Shown piece by piece: positions 45,100-54,186 of a stretch of 64,000 nt of DNA (positions within the stretch are counted from its first letter, which is position 1; every line of letters starts with the position of its first letter). Made by a program: the position numbers and the translations under genes. This DNA is from Desulfospira joergensenii DSM 10085. Lineage in GTDB: Bacteria > Desulfobacterota > Desulfobacteria > Desulfobacterales > Desulfobacteraceae. Below the pieces are notes generated by a model. It saw only the letters and a list, made by a program, of their open reading frames with translations. It searched no databases and was not told the origin of the DNA. The DNA lies in contig NZ_ATUG01000003.1 of the NCBI RefSeq assembly GCF_000420085.1, positions 620,001 to 684,000 on the forward strand. Direction: 5' to 3'.

Positions 45100-47223
45100 A
45101 TGATCCAAACCAACCGATTCTGGAAATTCTCCTTCTTAAGCGCCGGTATTGTCCTCATGCTCTCAGCCTGCATCCTCGGATATATCTGGTCCGGGCTGAC
45201 CCTGGACCAGACCCGGGTCCTGACCGAGATTCTCCAGAGTAATATATATGCGCTTCTTGGACTGTTTTTTATTCTGTCTTCTGCTTTCTGGGTGATCTCC
45301 GATATTGTCTATACCCTCTATATAAAGCCCATCAAAAAAATATCGGCAGAGGCCCAGGTCATCTATGCCTCCAATCCCTCCCACCGCCTGACCGTTAAAG
45401 GAAATAAGGATATCGCCACCCTGGCCTGTGTAATCAACGATTTTGCCGACATGTTCGAGAACCTGAACAAAAACATCACCCGGCAGATCCTGTCCGCCAG
45501 GAAAGAGACGGAAAAAGAAAGAAATCTTCTGGCCGCCATCATGTCTGAAATCCCCCACGGCGTGATTATCTGCAACAAAAGCGGCAGGATTATCCTGTTC
45601 AATTCACTTGCCAAGAAGATGTTCACCCATAAGATATATCCGGGAAAAACTGAGCGGTTCATCGGCCTGGGCCGGTCCATTTTTCATCTCATCGACAAAA
45701 GCCTCATTGCCCATGCCATGGAAGAAATCGGAAACCAGCTCAGTACCCGGAAGGAGAGTTCAGGTTCTTATTTCATCACCCCGATCTACACCCACAGGCT
45801 CATCAGTGTGGAGGCCATTCCGGTGCTGGATAAGGACAGGGGCATGACAGGGTTCATCCTGGCCTTTCAGGAGATATCCCAGGACATTCAAAAATACGAA
45901 ACCATTGAAAACCAGCTTTTTTCCTTTAGGCAGTCCCTGGAAAACCATATCCGTGAAACGTCGGGCTTAATGGAAAAAATGTTTATTCCTGGCCAGGTCC
46001 TGGAAAACCATCCTGAACTGGACCGGGAATTCAATGAACGCTGCCGAACCCTTGAAAGGGAATTTCTGCGGACATCCGGCATGATTCAGGACATTTCCCT
46101 TTCAAAGCTCCCCCTGACCAGCCTGGACCTGAATCAATTTCTCGTGATGGTCCAGAAAAAAGCCGGAGTGAACCATAATATCCGGATCAATCTTTTCAAT
46201 CCTCTCAAGGACAAACAGATCCGGGCAGACACCTATTCCCTGACCAGTGCCATCGTCTTTCTTATGGTATCCATCTCAGACATGGTCACCCTGCATGAGT
46301 TTGATCTCCATGTTTCAGCCGAAGGGCAGACCCTCTGTTTTGAGATCGGTTGGACCGGTTCCCCCCTTGCAGTGGAAAAAATCGAAAAAATAAAAAAGAA
46401 AAGAATCAACGCCCTTCCCCATTTTGATTATGTCCTGAAACTGAACAACTCCCATCTCCAGGTAGTGGGGGAAGCCAAAACCGATAAAATCAGGATCTCC
46501 ACGCGGATCAGCGATGAGGTTACCGGTTCTGCTGAACACAGATCGCCTGTACTGGCCGGTTCCCGGCCTGAATTTTACAATTTCAACCTCTTTAAGACCG
46601 AGGATCAGGCCAGACCTCTCCTGGATACCCAGCTAAGATCCCTCACCTTTACGGTTTTTGATACAGAGACCACGGGCCTGAATCCGGAAGCAGGAGATGA
46701 GATCGTCTCCATCGGCGCCGTCCGGATTGTCAAGAATCGAATCGTTTACCAGGATTTTTTTGAGGAACTCATAGATCCCCAAAGGGAAATCCCCATAGAA
46801 TCCTACAGAATCCACGGCATCAACTATGAAATGGTGCGGGGAAAGGACACCATTGACAAAGTTCTGGCCAGATTTAAGGGATTTGCCTCGGACACGGTAT
46901 TTTTAGGCCATAACATCGCCTTTGACCTGAAGATGCTCAAAGTGAAGGAAAAAACCACCGGCATAAAATTTTCCAACCCTTCCCTGGATACCCTGCTGCT
47001 CTCTGCCGTGCTTCATCCCATTCATGAACAGCATGACATGGAAAATATTGCCAGGCGCCTGGGGGTCAATATCATCGGCCGCCATACTGCCCTGGGAGAC
47101 GCCCTGACCACGGCTGAAATTTTCCTGAAACTGATTCCCATTTTAAATGCCAACGGGATATTGACCTTGAAAGATGCCTTGAAAGCCTCGAAAAAAACCT
47201 ATTATGCCCGGCTGAAATACTAA
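45100..47223 (+). CDS. Membrane sensor fused to DEDDh 3'-5' exonuclease
   Basis: About 707 residues from the ATG at 45100; a TTG 15 nt upstream lies in a repeat. Two helices (about 9-29, 48-70) lead to a HAMP-like region and a PAS domain (about 135-265, IMSEIPHGVIICNKSGRII). A middle part (about 275-480) resembles a histidine kinase core but lacks the N-box Asn and the usual G-boxes. The C-terminus (about 510-690) is a DnaQ-type exonuclease with all motifs: FDTETTGLNP, HNIAFDLKML and H-x4-D in HTALGDALTT. It is membrane-bound, with the nuclease in the cytoplasm. The cluster with symporter and DUF294 genes is conserved in other acetate users as separate proteins (recalled). Confidence 0.85.
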   Translation: MIQTNRFWKFSFLSAGIVLMLSACILGYIWSGLTLDQTRVLTEILQSNIYALLGLFFILSSAFWVISDIVYTLYIKPIKKISAEAQVIYASNPSHRLTVKGNKDIATLACVINDFADMFENLNKNITRQILSARKETEKERNLLAAIMSEIPHGVIICNKSGRIILFNSLAKKMFTHKIYPGKTERFIGLGRSIFHLIDKSLIAHAMEEIGNQLSTRKESSGSYFITPIYTHRLISVEAIPVLDKDRGMTGFILAFQEISQDIQKYETIENQLFSFRQSLENHIRETSGLMEKMFIPGQVLENHPELDREFNERCRTLEREFLRTSGMIQDISLSKLPLTSLDLNQFLVMVQKKAGVNHNIRINLFNPLKDKQIRADTYSLTSAIVFLMVSISDMVTLHEFDLHVSAEGQTLCFEIGWTGSPLAVEKIEKIKKKRINALPHFDYVLKLNNSHLQVVGEAKTDKIRISTRISDEVTGSAEHRSPVLAGSRPEFYNFNLFKTEDQARPLLDTQLRSLTFTVFDTETTGLNPEAGDEIVSIGAVRIVKNRIVYQDFFEELIDPQREIPIESYRIHGINYEMVRGKDTIDKVLARFKGFASDTVFLGHNIAFDLKMLKVKEKTTGIKFSNPSLDTLLLSAVLHPIHEQHDMENIARRLGVNIIGRHTALGDALTTAEIFLKLIPILNANGILTLKDALKASKKTYYARLKY

Positions 47224-47475
47224 GGAGAAAGGGGACTTGAAAGAGGAAACAAGAACTGATAACTAGTCTGGGTATACTCCAAGTTTATGGGAGAGTCTTT
47301 AAATGATTTTGCATTTTCAGGAATATGCACAAAATGATCATTTGGGCATCCCGGCAGTGATTTTTAAGAATACAGGTGGCCATTGCAGCAGTCCCATCGG
47401 TTTACGAGACAGATCTCCGGCCCTGCCGGTGATTGCTGACTTTTTTGATTTGACTTCATTAAGGAGGAATCTGGC
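47224..47475. other. Intergenic gap before the LemA-like gene
   Basis: This is 252 nt. A short frame (47303-47491) overlaps the ribosome binding site of the next gene and has no recognisable pattern. The ribosome binding site AGGAGG precedes the ATG at 47476. No promoter or terminator was recognised. Confidence 0.3.
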
Positions 47476-48111
47476 ATGGAAGAAGAGTTGAGCACGAAAA
47501 AACCGTGGATGATGTTTGCAGGAATTTGTTCCGTTGTCATTGGGATTGTTCTTCTCTGTGTGATTATGGGAGGATACACCAGTCTCCTGCGGGCCAAAAG
47601 CCGGGTCAACGCGGCAAAATTACAATGGACCAAGGAATGTGCCCAAAGATCGGAGATGGTCAAGGCCCTTTCTGACATGGCCCGGACAAGCATGGACCCG
47701 GAGTCTGTGGATAAAGTTCTGGAAAATGAACGCCAGGCTTCGGTCGTCCTGGACCGGATGAACGAAATCGAAACCCCTCTTGACCCGGAACTTATCCTTG
47801 ATTTTAAAGCCTCCCAGACCCGCATAACTCAGGATATTTCCCAGCTTGTTCTGGAACTGGAACAAAATAATTCCGTCCGGGATTCCAAATCCTATCAGGA
47901 TTTGGTCACTTCCATCAGGGAGCATCAGGAGATCCTCTTTTACGCGGGCAGGCGGTACAACAAAGATGCCCGGTATTTCAACCAGAGAAAAACAGTATTT
48001 CCCGGATTTTTCGTGGCAAAATGGTTCGGACTTGCCCAGATAACCTTTCCGGAAATACCTGCGGATATTTTCAATGCTCTGGAAACCGGTTCGGCTAAAG
48101 AATCTTCCTAA
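47476..48111 (+). CDS. LemA-like membrane protein
   Basis: A 211-residue protein with one N-terminal helix (about 12-34) and then a mostly helical domain. LemA traits are SLLRAKSRVNAAKLQWTKEC near the start (equivalent to the NxLVxxRxxV helix) and, at the end, LVTSIREHQEILFYAGRRYN with YFNQRKTVFPGFFVA (compare LemA RRxYNxxVxxYN...FP). It is divergent and lacks the typical ENYPDL stretch. LemA function is unknown. It lies between the exonuclease and the DUF294 gene in the same direction, 25 nt before the latter. Confidence 0.7.
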   Translation: MEEELSTKKPWMMFAGICSVVIGIVLLCVIMGGYTSLLRAKSRVNAAKLQWTKECAQRSEMVKALSDMARTSMDPESVDKVLENERQASVVLDRMNEIETPLDPELILDFKASQTRITQDISQLVLELEQNNSVRDSKSYQDLVTSIREHQEILFYAGRRYNKDARYFNQRKTVFPGFFVAKWFGLAQITFPEIPADIFNALETGSAKESS

Positions 48112-48136
48112 CCATGATCTTTAGGGAAATACTTTT

Positions 48137-50020
48137 ATGAAGCAAAAATCCATTGGCCCGCCTTTTTCTTTATTGTCAAAAACCGAGGAAAAGGATCTTT
48201 CTTCCTGGTTTTCCTATGAGACCCATCCCCGGGGTTCCATGGTTATGGTCCAGGAAATCAGCCGGCTGAACAAACTCTATGTACTTTCTAAGGGATCGGC
48301 CTTCTATTATTTTGAACAGGACAACCAGAAAATCCTGTCTGGAAAGATGACTCCCGGGGACAATTTCGGGGGAATTTCCATCCTGCTGAACTCGGGCATT
48401 GCCATACGGACCCTTACAACCCTTGAGGAAAGCATCTTTTTAACCATTGAAGCCGCCTCTTTCTCAGACCTGTGTAAAAAAAACCCTGGATTTCAAAGCT
48501 ATTTCACCGATGCCTTCGGCCTTCTCATGCTGGACAGCGCCTTTGCCGGCATCATCGCCCGGCAGTACAGGGACAAAAGTCTGAACCTTCCTTTTTTCAA
48601 CCAGCCCATTTCCGCCATTTTCCGGCCCAACATCGCCACCTGTCCCCAAACCACCTCCATTGCTGAGGCGGCCAAAAAAATGAGCCGGCATAATGCCAGC
48701 GCCATTCTGGTCAAAGAGGATACCGGAAAGGTAACCGGAATCGTCACCGACGCAGACCTGAGAGAAAAGATCCTGGCAAGGGACAGGCCCGGGACCGATC
48801 CGGTGTCAGGGATCATGTCCTCCCCCCTGATTTTCATTCCAGCGGACTCCCAGGTGTTTGAAGCCTTTCTCACCATGATTCAAAAGGATAAGCGCCATCT
48901 GGTGGTCTGCGGAAAATCAGGCAATGTCACGGGGATTTTAACGGAAAAAGATCTGATTGCCAGCCAGACCCGGGCCACCTTTCTTCTGCTTAAGTCCATC
49001 AAGGCTGCCAAGGGGATGGCTGAGATCGAAAACATTCACGCAAAGCTCTGCCGGATGCTTCTCGACCCCATCAGAAACGGGGCCAATCCCGAGTATATCA
49101 CCCGGCTGATAACGACCTTTTCCGATGCGGTGATTGAAAAGGTTATGGAGTTCAGTCTAGAAGAGACAGGTCCGCCCCCCTGCCCCTTTGTTTTTCTTAC
49201 CATGGGTTCCGAAGGCAGGGAGGAGCAGACCCTGATATCGGACCAGGACAATGCCATTGTGTTTCAGGATATTGAAGACAAATCAGAGGCTGACCGGGCC
49301 AAAACCTATTTTGACGCCCTTGCCGGAAAGGTCTGTTCCCGGCTTGACCGGGCCGGATACCGGTTCTGCGACGGGGACAACATGGCCCAGAATCCCAAAT
49401 GGTGCCAGCCCCTGTCTGTGTGGAAGCAGTATTTCAACCAGTGGATCCGGGCTGCCAAACCCGAAGACCTGCTTTACTCCAGTATATTTTTTGACTTTAA
49501 AGGCACATTTGGAGATATTGACCTGGCCCGAGAACTTAAGGATTACCTTTTGGATTCCATCCAGGGCTGGTCCGGTTTCCTGAGAAATTTAACCGAGAAC
49601 ACCCTCTATTTCAAGCCCCCCATCGGCCTATTCGGCAAATTCATCGTTGAAACCGAAGGCCCGCACAAAGATTCCCTGGACATCAAATATGCCATCCTCC
49701 CCATTGTGGATTTTTCAAGGGTATATGCCCTGAAAAACGGGATCAGCCAGACCAACACCCTGGTCAGACTCTTCCGGCTCTATACCAAACATGCTCTGAC
49801 CAACAAGGAGTATACGGATATTGTCCAGGCCTATAACTTTCTTATGAATTTAAGATTCAGAAGACAGATCACCACCATCATGGACGAAGATCTGATACCG
49901 GACAACTACGTCAACCCGGGCAATCTTTCGCATCTTGACCGGCACATGCTCAGGGAAGTCTTCAGGATGGTTGAAAAGATGCAGCAGAAAATCGGCATAG
50001 AGTTTACCGGGGTGGCCTGA
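48137..50020 (+). CDS. cNMP-binding / CBS / DUF294 nucleotidyltransferase-like protein
   Basis: A 627-residue cytoplasmic protein. A cyclic-nucleotide-binding fold (about 15-130, GKMTPGDNFGGISILL) is followed by two CBS domains (about 155-285, ASAILVKEDTGKVTGIVTDA and RHLVVCGKSGNVTGILTEKD). The DUF294 domain contains the nucleotidyltransferase motif GSEGREEQTLISDQDNAIVF, and a DUF294_C helical domain completes it. The G-S-x-D-Q-D core matches GlnD-like uridylyltransferases, so it may modify a partner protein in response to cAMP/adenylate signals. Its place beside acs and the SSS symporter is a recurring neighbourhood in other bacteria (recalled), hinting at control of acetate uptake. Confidence 0.88.
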   Translation: MKQKSIGPPFSLLSKTEEKDLSSWFSYETHPRGSMVMVQEISRLNKLYVLSKGSAFYYFEQDNQKILSGKMTPGDNFGGISILLNSGIAIRTLTTLEESIFLTIEAASFSDLCKKNPGFQSYFTDAFGLLMLDSAFAGIIARQYRDKSLNLPFFNQPISAIFRPNIATCPQTTSIAEAAKKMSRHNASAILVKEDTGKVTGIVTDADLREKILARDRPGTDPVSGIMSSPLIFIPADSQVFEAFLTMIQKDKRHLVVCGKSGNVTGILTEKDLIASQTRATFLLLKSIKAAKGMAEIENIHAKLCRMLLDPIRNGANPEYITRLITTFSDAVIEKVMEFSLEETGPPPCPFVFLTMGSEGREEQTLISDQDNAIVFQDIEDKSEADRAKTYFDALAGKVCSRLDRAGYRFCDGDNMAQNPKWCQPLSVWKQYFNQWIRAAKPEDLLYSSIFFDFKGTFGDIDLARELKDYLLDSIQGWSGFLRNLTENTLYFKPPIGLFGKFIVETEGPHKDSLDIKYAILPIVDFSRVYALKNGISQTNTLVRLFRLYTKHALTNKEYTDIVQAYNFLMNLRFRRQITTIMDEDLIPDNYVNPGNLSHLDRHMLREVFRMVEKMQQKIGIEFTGVA

Positions 50021-50021
50021 A

Positions 50022-50915
50022 ATGGACCTGTCTTCTTCTTCCCCTGATCCTGCTACCCTTGTGGGTGCCCATTTCTCAACGGCCAAGGGGATAGAGAATT
50101 CAATTTATGAAGCCCAAGGCCTGGGATGCAGGGTGCTCCAGGTCTTCACCAGAAACGCACGGACCTGGAAGGAAAAGACCCCCTCGGACAAAGAAATCAA
50201 GCTTTTCCGCCGGGCAAGGCAGGAGGCCAAGATCCAATGGGTGCTTTCCCATGCCACCTACCTGATCAATATCGCCTCCAATGACAGGGAAAAGCTTGAA
50301 AAGTCCAGAACCGCCCTGGAAGCTGAAATGAACCGTTCCGCCCTGCTGGGGATTGATCATGTGGTCCTCCACCCCGGGGCCCACTTGGGCCGGGGCGAAG
50401 AAGCCGGTCTTGAAACTGCAGCCGAATCCCTGACCCGGATCCTGGAAAACAGAAAGAGTACCGGACCCAGGCTTCTCCTCGAAACTACGGCGGGCCAGGG
50501 AACCTGCCTGGGCGCAACCTTTGAACAGATTGCATGGCTGCTTGATCGTGTCGGACGTCCTGATCTCAGCGGGGTCTGCCTGGATTCCAGCCACATGTTT
50601 GCGGCCGGGTATGATCTAAGGACTCCCCTGGCCTGGAAAAAGACCCGGGATCAGCTCGATGAGATTATCGGCCTTGGACGGATCTATGCCATCCATCTCA
50701 ACGATTCTAAAACTCCCTTGGGATCCAGGAAAGACCGGCACGACCATATCGGAAAAGGCCATATCGGAAAAACCGGTTTTGAGATGATCATGAGGGATCC
50801 CGGATTAATAGATCTTCCCAAGATACTTGAAACCCCTAAATTTAACGGCGATATTTCCATGGATCCGAAGAACCTGGCCTTTCTGCGAAACATGATTCCC
50901 GGGAAAAACAAATAG
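50022..50915 (+). CDS. nfo: Endonuclease IV (AP endonuclease)
   Basis: A 297-residue TIM-barrel enzyme of the AP endonuclease 2 family. Signatures are LLETTAGQGTCLGATF, GVCLDSSHMFAAGYDLRT and HLNDSKTPLGSRKDRHDHIG with the zinc-binding Glu, Asp and His. It starts 1 nt after the DUF294 stop (TGAAATG). It cleaves abasic sites in DNA repair. The tight spacing makes it part of the same transcript although unrelated in function. Confidence 0.95.
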   Translation: MDLSSSSPDPATLVGAHFSTAKGIENSIYEAQGLGCRVLQVFTRNARTWKEKTPSDKEIKLFRRARQEAKIQWVLSHATYLINIASNDREKLEKSRTALEAEMNRSALLGIDHVVLHPGAHLGRGEEAGLETAAESLTRILENRKSTGPRLLLETTAGQGTCLGATFEQIAWLLDRVGRPDLSGVCLDSSHMFAAGYDLRTPLAWKKTRDQLDEIIGLGRIYAIHLNDSKTPLGSRKDRHDHIGKGHIGKTGFEMIMRDPGLIDLPKILETPKFNGDISMDPKNLAFLRNMIPGKNK

Positions 50916-51051
50916 GCCCTTGTCTGCGATATCCGGCAGAAATCCCTGTAACATTAGCCGATTGACAACCCGGGCCAAATCGAATATCATCCAGTCACAG
51001 GTTGAAACAAACAACCTCGGTTCCGCCAAATTTCGACGCTCCGGAGATGAT

Positions 51052-52563
51052 ATGAACAAAAAAGAGAAATCGTTCAACGGCGATCTTCAATTTGCCGAAG
51101 AATCCTCGATTCTGCCTGGGAAATCCAGCGACTGCTATAAGCTGCTGATTGTCGACGATGAAAACGAAGTCCATGTGATGACCAAACTGGTCTTGTCCGA
51201 CTATGAATACCAGGGCATGGGGCTTGAATTTTTATCTGCTTTTTCAGGAGAAGAGGCTAAGGCCATGATAAAAAAAGATCCGGGCATTGCCTGTATTCTT
51301 TTGGATGTGGTTATGGAAACCGAGGATGCCGGTCTTGAGGTGGCAAAATTTATCAGGGAAACAGAGAACAACCAGAAAATACGGATTATCCTCAGAACCG
51401 GTCAGCCCGGAAAGGCACCGGAGAAAAAAATCATCCTGAACTATGATATCAACGACTACAAGGAAAAGACCGAGCTGACCACCCAGAAACTCTTCACTAC
51501 GGTGACCACGGCACTGAGATCTTACAGCCACCTGACAGAACTTGAGGAAAAAACAAAGGAAATAGAATCCAAGAATCTCCGACTCAACGAAGAGATTGCC
51601 AGGCGTATCGTGGCTGAATCCAACCTGACCAAATACAATAGAAGCCTTGAAAAGATGATCCAGATCAAGAGCGCCCGCCTGGAAAAGGCTCTGATCACCC
51701 TGGAAACCCAGGAAATTGAATTCCTCCAGGCCAGGAAGGTGGTCATGGTTTCAGACATTTCATCGGCTTCCCTGGCCACCCTGCATGAATCCGGTAATCA
51801 GGTCATGTCCAACCTGAATACCATAGATAATTATCGCCAGGAGATCACCCTTCTCCTTGAAAAGTATCAGGTACTCCAGGAAATCATCAACAGCCGTAAA
51901 AAAATGGATGAAGTTCAGGAACCGGTCGTAAAAACCATCCAGGAGATTAACCATCATAAGACCCGGATGGATCTGGAAAACATTCTCAAGGTCTATCCCG
52001 AAATCATAGAAGACTCGGCCCGGGGCATTGAACAGATCAGCCAGGCGGTTTCAGATATGAGACTCATCATAGAATCCGGCCAGGAACCTGCCAGGAAAAC
52101 AGATGTCAACCTGATCATTGAGGACGTACTCAAAGAGATGAAAAATTCCTTTGATACCAAGGTGGAGGTTCAAATGAATCTAGGGGAGGTTCCGGAAATA
52201 TCCCTTCCGGAAACCGGGTTTAAAACCGCTGTCACAGCCGTAATCAAAAACGGATTTCAGGCCATGGAGACCCGGGGAATCATCTCCGTGTCCACCCGGT
52301 ATCAGGACCGGGAGATTATCATCGGGGTCAGCGATGTGGGCTGCGGGATCTTGCCTGAACACCTGCCCCATGTCTTCAAGCCGTATTTTACCGGTGAAAA
52401 GAAGAATTCAAAGGGTCTGGGTCTTTCCCTTGCCAGACATATCATTCTCAACTGCAACGGTGATATCGACATCACCAGCACACCCAGGGAGGGAACCTCT
52501 GTCGTTCTCCGGCTCAAGACAGACAGGTCCCGGAAAAATTCAGAGCCCCCTCAAGGGTTATAA
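51052..52563 (+). CDS. Response regulator receiver / sensor histidine kinase hybrid
   Basis: About 503 residues from the ATG at 51052, which has GGAG 6 nt upstream; the longer frame from 50920 overlaps the nfo end region and lacks support. A REC domain (about 25-150, KLLIVDDENEVHVMT, phospho-Asp in CILLDVVMET) is followed by INDYKEKTELTTQKLFTTVT, as in DUF3369-type regulators. A coiled coil and DHp-like helix (LHESGNQVMSNL, candidate His) precede an HATPase with the N-box (AVIKNGFQAM), VSDVGCGI and KGLGLSLARH. It lacks a sensor membrane segment. Its input comes through the receiver from another kinase. Confidence 0.87.
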   Translation: MNKKEKSFNGDLQFAEESSILPGKSSDCYKLLIVDDENEVHVMTKLVLSDYEYQGMGLEFLSAFSGEEAKAMIKKDPGIACILLDVVMETEDAGLEVAKFIRETENNQKIRIILRTGQPGKAPEKKIILNYDINDYKEKTELTTQKLFTTVTTALRSYSHLTELEEKTKEIESKNLRLNEEIARRIVAESNLTKYNRSLEKMIQIKSARLEKALITLETQEIEFLQARKVVMVSDISSASLATLHESGNQVMSNLNTIDNYRQEITLLLEKYQVLQEIINSRKKMDEVQEPVVKTIQEINHHKTRMDLENILKVYPEIIEDSARGIEQISQAVSDMRLIIESGQEPARKTDVNLIIEDVLKEMKNSFDTKVEVQMNLGEVPEISLPETGFKTAVTAVIKNGFQAMETRGIISVSTRYQDREIIIGVSDVGCGILPEHLPHVFKPYFTGEKKNSKGLGLSLARHIILNCNGDIDITSTPREGTSVVLRLKTDRSRKNSEPPQGL

Positions 52564-52929
52564 TCTAAATTCTTTTTTACAATGGGTGCAGGAGGCGATA
52601 TCCGGAACCTGCCTGCAGTGAAGACATTTGTCCGCAAGTATCCTTTCTTTGCCCTGGGACTTACCGCAATTTGGACAGGTCCAGTCTTTTTTTGTGGAAA
52701 CGATCTTATGGCAGTGGGGACATTTAATGGGAACTTTTCTGAACAGAAGAAAGAGAATCCCGCTGAAAATAAAAAAAGGCCCCATTAATTTGAACTGGGG
52801 GCTGTCTGCAAATTTTTCAATCTCAGAGGCGCCGGTCAGTATGATATAGAAAAGGAATGCAATGGCAGTAACGGCAAGGAATTTGAACCGAAAATGAAAA
52901 AACACATTGGGCAGGGGCTTGTCTTCCAT
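52558..52929 (-). CDS. Membrane protein with C-terminal zinc ribbons
   Basis: About 123 residues from the ATG at 52929, with GGAGGG 5 nt upstream. Two hydrophobic helices (about 17-35, 48-64) are followed by four CxxC-type pairs (CPHCHK, CPNCGK, CLHC, CTHCKK), that is two zinc ribbons on the cytoplasmic side. No known function. Its end overlaps the histidine kinase end by 6 nt, convergently. Confidence 0.75.
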   Translation of the reverse strand: MEDKPLPNVFFHFRFKFLAVTAIAFLFYIILTGASEIEKFADSPQFKLMGPFFIFSGILFLLFRKVPIKCPHCHKIVSTKKDWTCPNCGKSQGKERILADKCLHCRQVPDIASCTHCKKEFRL

Positions 52930-53773
52930 AAAATCCCTCCTGGGCTGGTGTCCGGACCATATCCAGACACGGATTTGCAATCATCCACGGGTTAGGGCAA
53001 GAAAGTCATATGCTTCATCTTTTGTTTTCGCCCAATTGAGCCCCCCTGTCAATTATTATCTGTTCATTCTTTCTACTTTGGCCGGGAGGAAATTTTGGAA
53101 ATTCACCCAAAAGATTCAAAAATAAGGGATTACAGGATTGAAATTTTTAAATTTCTTATATATGACAATAGGGAAGTCAATTCATGAAGCCTGCTTCCTG
53201 GAATCGACAGGGCGAAGCTACGTCTGATTTCTGAACCCCAAAAAAGGAGGACATTTCTTCAAACCATCCGGAAACCATTATTCTTATTGATTTTCGCCTG
53301 ATTCTCCCATTCATCTTCGAGTTCGTTCTCCCGCTGGTCCCACGCTGATTTTCCTGTTCACCTTCCCGCTCTTTTTTATTCTCCTTTTCATTTTCCCGAT
53401 CACTATTTCACCTTTTTGTTCCATGCTCTTTTTATCCCGGCACCTGATTTAATTTTTCAACCTGCTGAGAACAAGTCCTTTCCAGCTCTGTCGCGAATGT
53501 TTTCTTACGTCCCCCTGTCCATAAAAAGGAGGAAATTTGGCCGCACCGTGCCCCAAGACAATTCCATTAGCAATAATCCCCCCTTTCCCGGCCCTGGTTC
53601 ACAGGGGCACGGCAGGAGGGGAACAGATAAAAACCAGGGATCGATTCTGGTGGCTCTGGGATTGGTGAACCCTCTCCTGGAACAGCGGGATGGGTAAAAT
53701 TCCATGTTCCCGTTCCCCTGGTTCATTGAAACCTTCGAATATAAACGGCCTGAACCGCAAAAGGAAAACACCT
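52930..53773 (+). other. 844-bp non-coding stretch with possible promoter and structured leader
   Basis: No credible protein gene. A palindrome GAAATTTTTAAATTTC (53140-53155) overlaps TTGAAA (53138-53143), which with TATATG (53159-53164) would be a -35/-10 pair. Farther on are GC-rich hairpins: CCCTGGTTCACAGGGG near 53595-53610, and GGAAC...GTTCC arms at 53679-53693 and 53702-53716. AAGGAGG at 53244-53250 has no good start after it. It looks like a long 5' leader of the antiporter cassette. Confidence 0.45.
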
Positions 53774-53917
53774 ATGAAAACCACAATCAAAGAATTCAAC
53801 AACGAAAAGTATGAAGTCCTGGACCATGCCGAAACCCCGGGATTCAAGACGGCTTTCCACATTGTTTTAAGTGTTGCTGTGATCTATTTCATCTACATAT
53901 TCGCTCATCTGCTTTGA
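53774..53917 (+). CDS. 47-residue membrane peptide, cassette copy A
   Basis: ATG at 53774 follows AAAAGGAAAA. The peptide has a charged head (KTTIKEFNNEKYEVLDHAET), PGF, and one helix ending IYFIYIFAHLL. It is paralogous to the 44-residue peptide at 59213-59347: both have a short basic/acidic head, an H-A/D-x-x-PG(F/Y) turn, one helix and a final Y(I) motif. It is first gene of a three-gene cassette. The function is unknown; it is probably a small subunit of the antiporter complex. Confidence 0.7.
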   Translation: MKTTIKEFNNEKYEVLDHAETPGFKTAFHIVLSVAVIYFIYIFAHLL

Positions 53918-53940
53918 AGACCCCATGAAAGGAAGCTGAA

Positions 53941-54186
53941 ATGAAAAAGGAATTAACGATTTTTGACAAGCCTGAAAACGTACGCCGGCTGAGAATAGGA
54001 TTCTTTGTCGCACTTGTCCTGGTACTGATCGCCGAGGCTTTTGTGGAAATGCACGGAGAGTTCCATGTGGCGCATTTTTACGGATTCTATGCGGTATATG
54101 GATTCATCTCCTATGTCACCCTCATCTTTGTAGCCAAGCTCCTGCGAAAACTCATCATGCGAAAAGAGGACTACTATGACGACTAA
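53941..54186 (+). CDS. Small two-helix membrane protein, cassette copy A
   Basis: An 81-residue protein with two helices (about 19-36, 45-65). It shares with its paralogue at 58921-59193 the head DKPENVRRL, a His/Glu-rich loop (EMHGEFHVAHF), FYGFISYV, and the tail (M/V)RKEDYYD(D/N). Its stop overlaps the start of the large NuoL-like gene by 11 nt, the same overlap as in copy B. No named family recognised. Confidence 0.75.
   Translation: MKKELTIFDKPENVRRLRIGFFVALVLVLIAEAFVEMHGEFHVAHFYGFYAVYGFISYVTLIFVAKLLRKLIMRKEDYYDD

Noticed and set aside
47224..47475. c-di-GMP riboswitch-like words in the gap before the LemA-like gene
   Set aside because: Only scattered short matches (CCATTGCA); the conserved tetraloop-receptor and spacing were not found.
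53416..53697. 93-codon frame in the 53-kb non-coding stretch
   Set aside because: No good ribosome site, mixed low-complexity product, and it overlaps GC hairpins; kept as non-coding.
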